A DNA stretch of 12,486 nucleotides from Ichthyophonus hoferi (GCA_002751075.1 NAOQ01001120.1:1-12486), one strand, 5' to 3'; positions 1-10,700 are shown, counted from the stretch's first letter. Notes: generated by a model not told the origin, from the sequence alone. Program-made: numbers and translations.

Positions 1-410
1 CAATCTTTCGCAGAGCTTGCGGGATTACTTAGTTGGAGCTGCAGTCTACACTTTGAACCTTCGACCAACTACTCCTCTTCCGAAGGATGAGGTGCCCTGG
101 AATAGATGGCACAAAACTACAGCCCCAACTCAGTGCCCCTGAGCAATTGGTTGCCAAGCAATCTCCAAGGAAGAAGGCAACTCAAAGCTAGTACCTCAGG
201 GAAGAGAGGGAATTTTTGTGGGATATCCCCCAACACGAAAGGGCTATTGGATTTATGACGTGCAAAAGGGGAAGATAGTAATTCCCCTTGATGTCAGGTT
301 TGTTGAGAATACCTTTCCTCTCAACAAGCAAAAAATAACTAGAACCCCATCTCAAGAACACATAACAGAGGAGTTATTTATGGGAAATTGTGTGGAAGAC
401 AAGGCATAGG
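1..410 (+). pseudogene. Copia integrase C-terminal region, fossil
   Basis: Around 190 to 300 the + strand encodes a stretch with GREGIFVGYPP and KGYWIYD followed by VIPLDVRFVE. This matches the conserved end of copia integrases, where a 'GIFVGY...KGYRLYD...VIISRDVVF' pattern sits just after the catalytic core. Upstream, AVYTLNLRPTTPL-like text (about 45 to 80) matches the end of the catalytic core. The fragment is part of the broken element and is not an independent gene. Confidence 0.72.
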
Positions 411-559
411 AACGAGTGATCCGTGAGATCGACCATCATTTCTACAGTCCATCAAGAACCTAATCAGAAATAGACTTCAAGACAAATGAACATGTTTCCG
501 ACAATAAGGCGGGGTCCAAACGAATACATGGACCTGAACTGGTAAAGCCATCAGAAGAA

Positions 560-1540
560 CCAGTTTACGAAAACGCCTTGACAGTAGATTTTGGGCCAAA
601 TGTTTATGGGCACAAAGCTCCAAAATCTGTCAAAGCTGCTTTTCTCTCACCAGTCTGGGGGGAATGGGAGCAAGCCATGGAGAATGAGATGAAGGTCCTC
701 CGTGATAATAACACATGGCGTTTGGTACCTAGGACAAAGGATTTCCCCGTCCTTCGTTCAATGTGAGTCTTCAACACCAAGCATGAAACAAAAAGTGACG
801 TAACCAAGTATAGGTCCAGGATTGTCGTTATGGGAAATCGACAATGGGAAAACATCGATTATAATGAAATTGATGCCCCAGTTTGCACCATAACATCAAT
901 TCAAGTGATGCTCGCCATTGCAGCTGCCAGGGGAGCAGATGCCTGTCAGTTAGACATAGTGGGGGCTTAGTTGAATGGAGTACTTGAGGAAGAAATTTAT
1001 ATGACACAGCCAGAAGACTTTGTGGATGATGAGTTCCCCAATCATGTCTGCCGACTAAATAAAGCACTATATGGGTTGCATCAGTCAGGGCTGATTTGGA
1101 AGAAAACACTCCAAGCTTTCCTAGAGACAGTAAGTTTTATTGAAAAACGAGCTGACCGATGCGTTTATACTCGTTTAGAGCCAAGGTACATGGCTCTGTG
1201 TCTATGTAGACGACATACTCTTGATCTCAGACGACAAAGGGGACTGAGTGGAGTTCGTACAAAGGTTGTCTAAACGTTTTCAGACCAAGGACCTTGGAGT
1301 GCCAAAAGAATACATCGGTTTTGAAATACTTCAAGAAGGTGGCAACATACGTGTGACCCAGACAGAGTACATCCAGAAGTTAGTGGAGATGCATAGATTA
1401 GAAAAAAGCCGATCAACCCAGTGTCCCATTCTTCCAGCACATGTTGTAGACTGCCAGGAAAGTGGGCTAGATGTTCCAGGTGCTCAATCAAGGACTATCA
1501 AGCGAACATTGGGGCAGTACTGTAGATGGGACGGCTAACC
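560..1540 (+). pseudogene. Copia reverse transcriptase, fossil
   Basis: The region begins with a W-x-x-A-M-E-x-E-M pattern and NNTWRLVPR (about 650 to 735), the usual entry to the copia reverse transcriptase. Further on come the QLDIVGA-like A motif near 945 to 970, EEEIYMTQPEDF near 990 to 1020, LYGLHQSG near 1065 to 1090 (family consensus LYGLKQ) and the YVDDILL catalytic box near 1200 to 1220. The DLG and EYIQKLVEMH segments downstream also fit the family. This is a decayed copy with several breaks. In life it would have copied element RNA into DNA inside virus-like particles. Confidence 0.85.
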
Positions 1541-2128
1541 AAACTCGGCATTATGTTTGCCATAGGTTTCCTGGGAAGATATGCGGCCAAACCTTCAATC
1601 AACCACTGGAAGATGTTGATGCATCTGATCCAATACCTCGCGTCAACAAAGGGCCTTGGTTTAGTATTTAAGAGAGGAAACATGTCTCTCGAGACATATG
1701 TAGATGCAGATTTTGCGGGGGAGCTGAGGTCCAGCAAATCCACATTAGGAATGGTTAGTTTCATAGGGGAAACACCCATAGACTGGTCAAGCAAACGTCA
1801 AAGTTTAGTTGCGATGTCAAGTACAGAAGCGGAGTTCATATCAATGGCAGAGGCCACAAAGAACACTATCTGGCTACAGAACGGCCTGCTTTTCCTCGGG
1901 TACGAATCGTCTCCTGCAACTATTTATGAGGACAACATTTCCACCATTGCTGTGGCAAACAGCAATAGTACAATGAGGAACACCAAACACGTTCAACTGC
2001 GGTACAATTTTGTAAAAGACAATATTGACCAAGAGACGATAGAACTGCACCATGTATCTACTTCAAATCAACGGGCGGACATTCAGACTAAAGCCCTTGC
2101 TCCTGCTCAATTTTTGCATGCAAGATAA
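1526..2128 (+). pseudogene. Copia RNase H and end of pol, fossil
   Basis: This is the longest uninterrupted piece of the element, about 200 residues. It carries the copia connection segment (MHLIQYLASTKGLGLVF), then YVDADFAG for the first catalytic Asp of RNase H, SSTEAEFISMAEA for the Glu, YEDNISTIAVA for the next Asp, and the C-terminal signature HHVSTSNQRADIQTKAL. The family consensus for the last is close to 'VPTxxQxADIFTKPL'. It lies directly before the non-coding 3' part of the element. It is a remnant of a broken pol, not a host gene. Confidence 0.87.
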
Positions 2129-2257
2129 ATGCTACACCTGGCCTAGGTCTATCATCTTTGGGGGAGCACCAGCTGGATTACCGCCACTTTTTCTAAGTGA
2201 TTACTCAATCATACTTTGATTTTTATGTTTGTTTCTAACTTTCACTGGGTAGTTCAG

Positions 2258-2268
2258 TTAAAGGGGAG
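2258..2268 (+). other. Polypurine tract before the 3' LTR
   Basis: A purine run, AAAGGGGAG, lies immediately before a TG dinucleotide and 130 bases after the end of pol. This is the expected place and shape for the polypurine tract that primes plus-strand DNA synthesis in LTR retrotransposons. Confidence 0.7.
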
Positions 2269-2830
2269 TGTCAAAGTATGTAATGAGTCTTGTCAGTGTA
2301 GGATAGGCTGCAACCTGAGAGATAAGATAAGACGTTATTGAATATGCTTGGTAATGAGTTACTAACCTCTTCTACAATTGGTTAAGATGAACTCCTTTTA
2401 AATCAGCGATCAATAACTGTTAAAAAAATTGTTTTCTTTGAGTTGAATATAGATTTGGGGATTCCCCACATATTCCTGAAATTGTGCTGGGTTATTTATC
2501 CAGGTACATAAGGAGGTCTAGGACATCAGAAATGGGGGAGGGAGCAATCCAGAGATTAAATAAATGAACCTTTTTTGTATTCGAACGGACATTGGATGAG
2601 TTATAGTACAACAACAAGTGATGTCGATACGCCTTGCGATTAAGCACAAGGTCGAGTTATCAACGAGCTCCAGTGAGGAGGATTCGTCATTAGTGGTGGT
2701 AACAAGGGAAACGCAGATTGTCAACCGAGAACGGAGACTTCTCGGAAGACAACAATCTAAGCCAACAGCCAGCCGCAAGAAAGAAATTGCGAGGTTATCA
2801 ACAGGCCACCAACAGTACATCAACAACGTT
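2269..2830 (+). repeat. 3' LTR of the copia fossil (right end approximate)
   Basis: The LTR is taken to start at TGTCAAAG, directly after the polypurine tract. It contains a possible TATA-like TTTTAAAT near 2395 and an AATAAA polyadenylation signal at 2559 to 2564 followed by a T-run. The right end is not certain. A CAACAACA near 2606 to 2616 would give an LTR of about 345 bp. A CATCAACA near 2819 to 2826 would give about 560 bp, and the fall in GC content near 2830 favours the longer version. The other LTR is outside the window, so neither can be confirmed here. Confidence 0.6.
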
Positions 2831-2957
2831 TAATTTTTATTTCTTGTCCATGCGATCTTGTCTTTTTTGACTAAAAAGAACCCCCATGTTATGCCACTTT
2901 TTTATATATATACCCATTAGCCCAAACTGTACACACTTCTTTACTGGACCCAGTTCA

Positions 2958-3025
2958 TTTGGTAGATCCCCCGCACTAACTTTGGTAGAACCTCCACACT
3001 ATGTTTGGTTAAACCCCAGACTAAG
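2958..3025 (+). repeat. Three-unit imperfect 23-bp tandem repeat
   Basis: Three consecutive units begin with TTTGGT: 2958 to 2980, 2981 to 3003 and 3004 to 3025. They are 23, 23 and 22 bases long. The shared pattern is TTTGGTAGA followed by CC, a short variable middle, and a CACTA- or GACTAA-type end. The units differ from each other by several substitutions, so the array is not recent. Confidence 0.75.
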
Positions 3026-3600
3026 TGCATAAAAACTAAGTGGCAATCATTGATATTTGATAATGATACACATACTTCAACACTGTATATATTTGTTTTA
3101 TTTTAAAAAAACTTACACTTTCAGTTCATATATATTTCAAGTTCTACTATAAACGTGGTAAATATGATTTTAAATAGAAGCTAAGACAAATTATTTAGTA
3201 GACAAATAAGCAGTTTTTATGTTTCACAACAGAAATTTTTGACAAGGAAGTCGGATATTATTAAACAACAGAGTATAAAAATATTGGAGTAGTAGTTCTG
3301 TCCAAGTAAATCACTACCAATCTGCATGTAACTTTCGTTGAGTCAGCTAAAAATCAATTGATGGTTTTAGACAGTAAGTGCATTAGTCAATCACTATAAT
3401 CTCAACTTATATTTTGGAGTGGACAGATCCTCTATGCCTGCAACCTCCCATAAACACCCCCTAGCTGCTACGTTAAGCAACTACAGATCTTGTTACTCAC
3501 AATATATCATATGTTGTGGTTATTCCAATCAGATGGAGCCAAGTATCCCTTTATGGTAAGGATCAGACTATTCTATCTGATAATACCATCATCAACTACC

Positions 3601-3855
3601 TTATATATCTTTAGGATAAAGTACCAATGACATCGATGTGTCAATGAAAGCCATAACACACCCAGAAATCATTATTTCATTAGTGAATTCTTTCATGTCA
3701 TTTAAGCCACACTCTTCAACTAACTTGTCTGAGAATTTTTCACACATAATGTCCACTACCCATTTAGAAGTAGTTGGAAAACAATTTTTCTCAGTCATGT
3801 AAGGTCCACATATCTCTCCTTTCAAGTCACTACTTGTGTGAGATAAATACAGGCC
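3601..3855 (-). other. Unassigned minus-strand open frame, possible exon fragment
   Basis: The frame is open for about 84 codons, from just after a stop to the stop at 3601 to 3603. There is no convincing ATG start, so a real protein would need to be an exon or a fragment. It reads with a mixed, protein-like composition. One segment, CEKFSDKLVEEC, loosely resembles the 'SEKACDELVEEME' segment of procollagen lysyl hydroxylases (PLOD). The residues after it do not continue that match, so the resemblance may be chance. A frame of this length can also arise by chance in a window of this size. Confidence 0.2.
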
Positions 3856-4081
3856 TTACTTCTTACTGAGAAACTACAATATGATGTTTCATTCGCTATG
3901 TAGTTGTAATGGGTGCGACTACAGGGTGATATCTTTTGCTCTTTGGCTGGGAAGATGTATAAGCTTGGACTATGTTTAATGCGTATTTAGTATATAATCT
4001 TGAAAATTATTCCTCCTCAAGGTCAGCAGGGTTAAAAATTCAATAGGTGCAATTTAACTTGTCTTACGTAGAATTTAATGT

Positions 4082-4275
4082 TGAAGTATTTCAGCAATTA
4101 TATGTGTTAGGCTGTATACTTCATGGTGTCTTGTACATAAACTTATTCTTCATATAGCGTTGACCTCTAAATATTCAGTATCATTTATAGGTTTCAATCG
4201 GTCAATAGGAGTTAAATATTAATCAATGGATTAATTAATTATGTCCCTAATTGTCTTTAATTGGAACTAATAGTC
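4082..4275 (+). repeat. Dispersed repeat, copy A
   Basis: This segment aligns with 6503 to 6715 in the same orientation over about 190 bases with several small gaps. Shared blocks include GAAGTATTTCAGC, TGTCT-GTACA, CTTCATA/CTTCATT, ACCTCTAAATATTCA, CATTTA, TCAATCG and the CTAATT / GGAACTAATAGT-like end. The order of the blocks is the same in both copies, which excludes chance. The family is not recognised; no terminal repeats, tail or coding capacity is visible. Similarity ends near 4275 on this comparison, though the element itself may continue. Confidence 0.7.
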
Positions 4276-4626
4276 GATTCATTTTCGGTTCCAGCATCCG
4301 ACATTCCATACTCGTTTATTCTGACGAATCATTTCTTTTTCTTTTAATCATACTGATATTTAGCGAATGGTATATTACATAATGGCTCATAAACCCATAT
4401 ATGTATAATCTATATTTTTATATCCAATGATATTGTGTTTAATACCGTTAGGAGTGGGAAAAGCATAATATGCTATGTAAACAAACTGGTGCTCTTTATT
4501 GTTGCGAATGCAGTCATGTTAAAACAGACAATATTATTGACATTTGCATTTTCAATAGTCTTTTTAGAAGCGTAAATAGAGGTATAACGGAAAAAATATC
4601 AAAGGTTGTTGGTAATTTTTTTGAAA

Positions 4627-4729
4627 ATGTCATCTATATTTAATTACTTTGGAACCTTAAAGCTAACGGTATTAACACATAGGTTGAAATTCATTACTAT
4701 ATTCATCATCTGGATATTAACATTTATAG
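4627..4729 (+). CDS. Glucuronyltransferase exon 1: cytoplasmic tail and signal anchor
   Basis: This exon encodes residues 1 to 34 and the first base of codon 35. A short basic tail (ending HRLK) precedes the hydrophobic run FITIFIIWILTFI, typical of a type II Golgi anchor. The donor is G|GTAAGC in phase 1. Without this exon the enzyme would lack its membrane anchor, and the agreement of phase with exon 2 supports it. Confidence 0.82.
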
Positions 4730-7700
4730 GTAAGCAATAACCTTCCTTATAAGAACATTGAGTCTGCCAACAACTCCATCACTTAGAACCTTACTAATTT
4801 CTTGTTTTATTCCTGTGTATAGTTGCTAATGTATGTAATTGCCGCTATGTACCACTTTTGAATCCCTTTTCAACATATTTATCTATCGGTTTCTTTTTCT
4901 TGAGTACGTACATGTAGATAAATAATGCTTTTGTCTTCTTCTGGCTTTTATTTTTTTGTTTTCCCCTCCCCAGCCCAGCCCGCATTTAAGTTAAATAAGT
5001 TATTGTATACGATTCTGGTAGTTTTTTCTCTTTAATCGTATTTTTTATATTTTTATAGCTTATTGTCGGATTTCTGCATGCAAGTATGAAGCCTCACTAA
5101 TAAAAAATTATAGTACTCAAAATATAAGCGTAAACTGCTTCAAAATGCTAATATCTTTTGCCTCAATGGAATTTGTTTTGTTTTGCATTCATTTATTTTC
5201 TATTCTACTAGTGACCTATTGTCCAACATCATACAAAGTTTTACCAGTCATGAATTATTGTATTCTAGTAACTGAATATTGCCCACTTGAAAAACATAAC
5301 TAAATACACCAATAACAAATATAACTTCTTATGTTAACGCGTGATTTAAATAACTCTAATATAGAGTCTTTGTACATTTATGGTTTTCCCTCCAGATTTA
5401 AACTACGAGCTAAATAATAATTCTTGCAGCATTTAAAACATCGAGAAATACGCATTGTTTACAGATATCGAAATATTTGAAAACAATTGCCTTAAATCCA
5501 AATGGAGCTATTATTAAAAATGGAATTATAAAGATGAATCCCAGTATGTTGGATTTAGATATTAGTAATACAAAGGATGAAGCGAATATATTGCCGATTA
5601 TATACTTTATTACACCTACATACAAAAGATCCACACAGGTAAATATCTGCATGCATTTCCATGTTTATATCTACATGCGTATATGACGTAAATTACTTTG
5701 CATATATATATAATAAAATATTTTATTTTATTTTTGGCTTATATATGTGTGGTGTGTATTGTGTGTATTAAAAGAAACATCTACAGGCGGCTTTCCCTTA
5801 GTATATATATGGTAGGATGATAGTGTATATGATAATACGTATGATAGTACGTATGTATGATATATGTAATGCTTTTATGTATATATACTCGTAGTAGTGC
5901 AATTTAATTTAAACTATTCATGTGCCAATATATTCATTTATGCTTAAAATCAAAATACTCCAATATATCAGGAGAAGAAAGCTTTTTTTTTTTTTTTTTG
6001 TTTTTTTTTTTGAATTTAGCGTTTTCGATCTAGATAGAGAGTGGTGTGTATTTATATGTAGATGCATGTCTAAAATTTTAAAGCTGCGATCACTTGCGTG
6101 TGTGTAAATAAACATGTGTGTTTCAAGTAATTCTCTAATTTACTCGGGTAGAACAGAAAGCTTTACGATGCAGGTAGAATATAATTAACATTGAGGTTAT
6201 TGATATGACCTAATTATCAACATAAATAAGCTAAACATATCTACCCTCTAATACGTCTATTTAGAGACTTGACCTCATACGGCTAGCCAACACCCTCAAC
6301 AATGTACCTCGATTGCATTGGGTTGTAGTGGAGGACGCATCAGGAACTTCTGCGATTGTCAAAGATATTCTTGTTAAGAGGTAACGTTACTTCTGGCTCG
6401 CTTTTATTTGATTAGTTGTATATTGCAGTGGTATTATTTGTATTTTGAAGATTATTTATTGTGTCATGGGTCAGTTTGTCATTGTATTTGTTTTAGCCTA
6501 TTGTCGAAGTATTTCAGCTCTCACAAGTATTAGGTTGAATACTTTAAGATGTCTGGTACAGAAACAAAATCTTCATTGTACGTTTTTCATTATACCTCTA
6601 AATATTCAATAGCATTTACAATGAGGCGTCAATCGATTTAAAAGAGTTAGAGACTAATTAGTCACAATTAGTTAAGTACATGATGTCACTAATTTTATTT
6701 AACTAGGAATAGTTCGCTAAGTGAAATATAGCTCGGGAATTCACTGTGGTTATTAGTTAATGTTGGCCAATAGTTATTAAGCATACCTAATGCTGCATGA
6801 TTCAAACAAGATACGTAGCAACAAAATGACTCTTTGAATAACATTGAAAAATATGTTGCAAACAACTTGGTTCGGTAGAATCTCTAAATGGGGATATATG
6901 TATACTTGGTGTGTATTACAAGATCGACTGGCATTGACCTGGGCCAACAACTATGTAACCAACATGCACAGATTTAGTAATAGGATTCTTTCGGTTATAC
7001 GGATTATTATGATAAAGGTTCCATACCCAAAACTTAGTATCTTTGTGTCGCTAGTAGTAATTGGTAATGGTAATTTTGAGGAAACAGACTCCCATTCCTA
7101 ATGTTATCAGGTATAAAAGGAAAACGTCTATTCCTACTACTAATAAGATTAGATCAATGGCCGAAAAGAAGAAGTCAAGGATTAGATTCTCCTTTAACAG
7201 GGAGGAAAAATTACGTAGGAACCTTTTAGGGGAACTTGATAATAGTTCCGACAACAATATTGACGGGCAGTCTATAATTGTAGATAGTCAAAACGATTGT
7301 GAATCCGTTAGTCCGACAGATTCTGGCATATATTAATATTCTATCATTTGAGTTTTTATTTGATATGTAATAGTTTACACCCATTGTTCAAAACAGTTTT
7401 ATTTGTATTTGTATTAGGAAAATACTTTACCATATATCGCATTATAAGCTTTCTTATACTTCTTTAGGAGGTCACATGCCGACGTTGTTCATTAAGGTCA
7501 TTGTTGATTGGAACATATTATCAGTAATACTGCTTTTATGAGGTGTCAAAGATATACGAATAATATGAATGATGCTATCTCAATTTGAGATGTGTATGAA
7601 AGATATTTCTCAAACGCATTTATAGTTGTGGTGATTATTACTATAAATTAAATGTAGGGATTTCTATTATATTAATTAAAGATACTATATTATATCTGAT

Positions 7701-10700
7701 ACCTAAATGCAAAAAAATGCACGACATAGCTTCTATAGAAAACGCTATTGTTTTTCAAAAGGGCACATTTAATTAGAGTTTTTGGTTTTTTGTTTACTAT
7801 ATTCCCCTCGTGCCACTATGTGTATGTAAGTAATTATATGTATTTGAATATGTTCAAAAAAACTATATATATATAGTCATAAATAAGCTTGCATACATAT
7901 ATACAAGCAGAAGTAGTTTTAAAAACACGCATAAATCTCAACTTCTCATATACATTCATTTATTATTTTATCTCCATACTCTCCCTTTTATCTATTCCAT
8001 AACCACTACCTATTAGTCATGTGTGGAAATGGACGCAGCTATCAGCAAAGTCTCCAGCAGCAAAAGATAATCCTCGCAGACATCGAGGTGTAAACCAACG
8101 CAATAAGGGAATGTCTTATGTAATTGAAATAACCCGAAAAGAAGATAAAGGAAGTGCGGGTGGGATTTTGTACTTTGGTGATGATGATAATGCGTATGAC
8201 TTGCAATTGTTTAAGGAAATGAGATCAATAAGAAAAGGTATCTATTGAAACATATATACTGTTTTGGGTGCTGTGAAACTGTTTATTTGGCATGCAGTTT
8301 ATATATCTCTACTTAAGAGATTGAGTGCTACTACCTTTATCCAGTTTTTATTTATAGATATTACTTCATATTCCTACACTGCCTGAGTATTTTTATAAAT
8401 ATGAGAGCAAGTAAGCCATCTTAAGTTTATCTCTCCATGAATCAAGGTTAATATACACATAGATAATTTATTACAGTATTTCAGACGCCAGCAACTACAA
8501 TCATGGCTTAGTTGCTAAACCAATAATCACAAAATATTTCTTAATTATAAACCATTAACTAATCTTTCTTGGTAGATTATATATATGCATATTTAGTCGT
8601 GTGGTTAGATTTATACTTATGTCACAATCATGTGAAGTCAGCGCAATTTATTATTTTTGGAATATAAAATTAAAATTGCAAAGATGCAATCTAACACAAA
8701 TATATTGTATGTATATATACATTTATGAATAAGAAATATCTGATATATAGCAAATTAAATAATTAAAATTTTAATAGAAAAATTGAGTTTAGGAGTTGAT
8801 CATTACTTTACATTTATAAATCTTCTGTGCTAAAACATATGTAACAATTATTGAGGTTCTAATTCATATAGATTGTTAGGGCAGATTGTGGATTATATAA
8901 AGTGAAAAATAATGAAAGGTGCACTCCTTTAATAGCTGCCCAATTAATGGTAATCACTTGTACTAATAAGGATAATACAGTACTGGGGTTTTAAAAATGA
9001 GGTTTAAATTTTTACTGACAGATCCCTAACAACATATATACAGTGGGGTGTTGGGCCATGGCGTTTGCTGGAGGGCGTGCTTATGAGAGGTGTACCATCG
9101 ATCCAATGACTGGACTAGTCAATGGATGGGTGTCACATTTTTTAGATGGGGTAAGTATCAGTAGTAACTGTAGACTGCGTTTATACTTGCACTTGAATAT
9201 AGGCATTTAAGAATAATTACACATATCCAATTTCAATTTAGACTTAACGACATTACTAATAATTAAAATAAATTAAATGAAAATGTGAGTCTACCAAAAT
9301 ATAAATTAAAATAAACTTGTATATTATAATATAAGCCATTATGTAAATCTATGTGCACAAAGTTTATTTACATCACTACGGAAACTTGAAGGCTGGGTTT
9401 TTCTCTATTTTTTATTTGCTGGCTACCTGGCTGGAGATTATCTCAATAAAACTCTGCATTCAGTGTACCAATCTAGTATATAATATTCATTTGTTTTGGG
9501 GGCAAACGTTTATGAATTTATATATAAACATATTGACTAAAAAAATGATACTTTGAAATTTTTCGACAGAGAATATTTGCTTTGGACATGGGGGCATTTG
9601 CTGTAAATTTAAAACCAATTCACAAAAGTGTTAACCAAGGAGTTAAGCCGTATTTTTCTCACAGTTTTCCTGTAAGTATTTATACACATATTTTTATTTT
9701 ATTTATGTATTCCGAATATGTGAAATATATATTAGATCTGCAGGTATTATCGATATAAGAATATTTTCTATTTATGCTATGAATATATCAATTCAATTAA
9801 ATTCAATCAAATATGATGCTTTTATTGTCCTCTGCTTCTATCAATCTACCTACTGTTTTATTTATTTCATCTAGTTTTTTATTCAATATATGTGATTTGT
9901 TTTGACAATTCAACTGAGTATTTCGTTAATATATGTATCAAGATGACCAGATAATGTCTATTTTTTTTAAAAAAACTATATACAGCCAGGCCACTTGGAG
10001 GATAGATTCCTTCAATACTTCTTTCAAAACATGTCGGGGTTTGAGGTAAGAATTTTGTGAGACACGCGTTTTTTATACCCTATTATTCTTCACTATTTCT
10101 ATAATTTTCCTTTATGATAACTTGCTGTCTTTGATTTGGTTTCCTCCGTGTACTCCCAGGATAACTTATCCAATCTACACGAATATCATTGTAACCCCAT
10201 CCACATTTAACTGATTGTATGTCCAAAGTAAGGCTTATCAGCACACACTATTCCCCTAATTTGCAATTAATCTTATTTGGATTTAATTACTATTAAATAA
10301 AATAGAACAAGCCTATTTATGAACCCTTTAAGTTAATCCCGCTTATCATGTTGTTATTCTTGTTCAATCAATACAAAACGTTTGTGGCAAGCATGTATAT
10401 ACATTTATAAAATCTGCATGATTATTAGAATAATTTGTTTTGGGTGCCACTACTGAACTGCTAATTGGCTATCTTTTTTCAGATATAATTAGTAGCTATT
10501 CCTTATTAAAGCTTTCACTTGGGCCAAAATCTTAATCATGATCATTTTATTCTAAGACGTATAAATGCACATTATTTTATAGAAAGTATCACTTGCAGTA
10601 CAAATGCACACATTTATTGAGCTTCAAAATGCATAAATAACTTAGCCCAATCAAACTACCATATTGTATTTTTGAAAATCTTGGTTTTGAGACTGAATCA

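Larger units (their letters stand above)
1..2830 (+). mobile_element. Broken Ty1/copia LTR retrotransposon, 3' half
   Basis: The stretch reads, in order, as the end of a copia-type integrase, a reverse transcriptase, an RNase H, a polypurine tract and a downstream LTR. The order integrase before reverse transcriptase is diagnostic of Ty1/copia (Pseudoviridae) and separates it from Ty3/gypsy and BEL/Pao. Gag, protease, most of the integrase and the 5' LTR lie to the left of the window. The element is a fossil: its coding region is interrupted several times and is not expected to be functional. Its base composition is clearly less AT-rich than the DNA that follows, and the change near 2830 is used as the approximate right end. 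Age cannot be estimated because the partner LTR is not in view. Family assignment is confident; the exact right border is not. Confidence 0.88.
2831..4081. other. Gene-poor AT-rich spacer
   Basis: This stretch lies between the copia fossil and the dispersed repeat. It holds a three-unit tandem repeat at 2958 to 3025 and one minus-strand open frame at 3601 to 3855, each listed separately. The segment 3420 to 3600 is somewhat less AT-rich than its surroundings and may be part of an old repeat, but I do not recognise it. No other coding signal is visible. Confidence 0.5.
5639..6264 (+). other. Intron 2, rich in simple repeats
   Basis: This 626-bp phase-0 intron ends in CTATTTAG. It contains TA- and TG-rich stretches at about 5700 to 5775, a degenerate GTATGATA-like array at 5805 to 5885 and an oligo-T tract at 5983 to 6011. 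No coding feature is seen. Confidence 0.82.
6381..8016 (+). other. Intron 3, with a repeat copy and orphan open frames
   Basis: This is the longest intron, 1636 bp, in phase 2. It carries copy B of the dispersed repeat (6503 to 6715) and a block with two overlapping + strand open frames (6844 to 7336), both listed separately. The rest is AT-rich with short TA runs, for example near 7863. The acceptor CTACCTATTAG follows a pyrimidine-rich stretch at 7960 to 8013. Confidence 0.82.

Noticed and set aside
5058-5092. Third copy of the dispersed repeat in intron 1
   Set aside because: Only about 30 bases near TATTGTCG and CAAGTAT resemble copy B and the similarity does not extend, so it may be chance.
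5465-5638. Alternative acceptor TGTTTACAG at 5464 for exon 2
   Set aside because: It would join in the wrong phase to exon 1. The acceptor at 5429 completes the split codon and keeps the frame open.
5410-5652. Minus-strand open frame of 80 codons over exon 2
   Set aside because: It is antisense to a well-supported coding exon and is hydrophobic only because it reads AT-rich codons backwards.
5918-6115. Open frames on both strands around the oligo-T tract
   Set aside because: Their apparent protein is mostly Phe or Lys runs from the homopolymer, within an intron.
8039-8237. Alternative acceptor GACGCAG at 8038 for exon 4
   Set aside because: It gives phase 0, whereas exon 3 ends in phase 2. 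It would also drop residues that align with the family's 'YTHL' segment.
9353-9556. Open frame of 67 codons before exon 6
   Set aside because: It lies inside intron 5, ends before the acceptor and shows no family motif.
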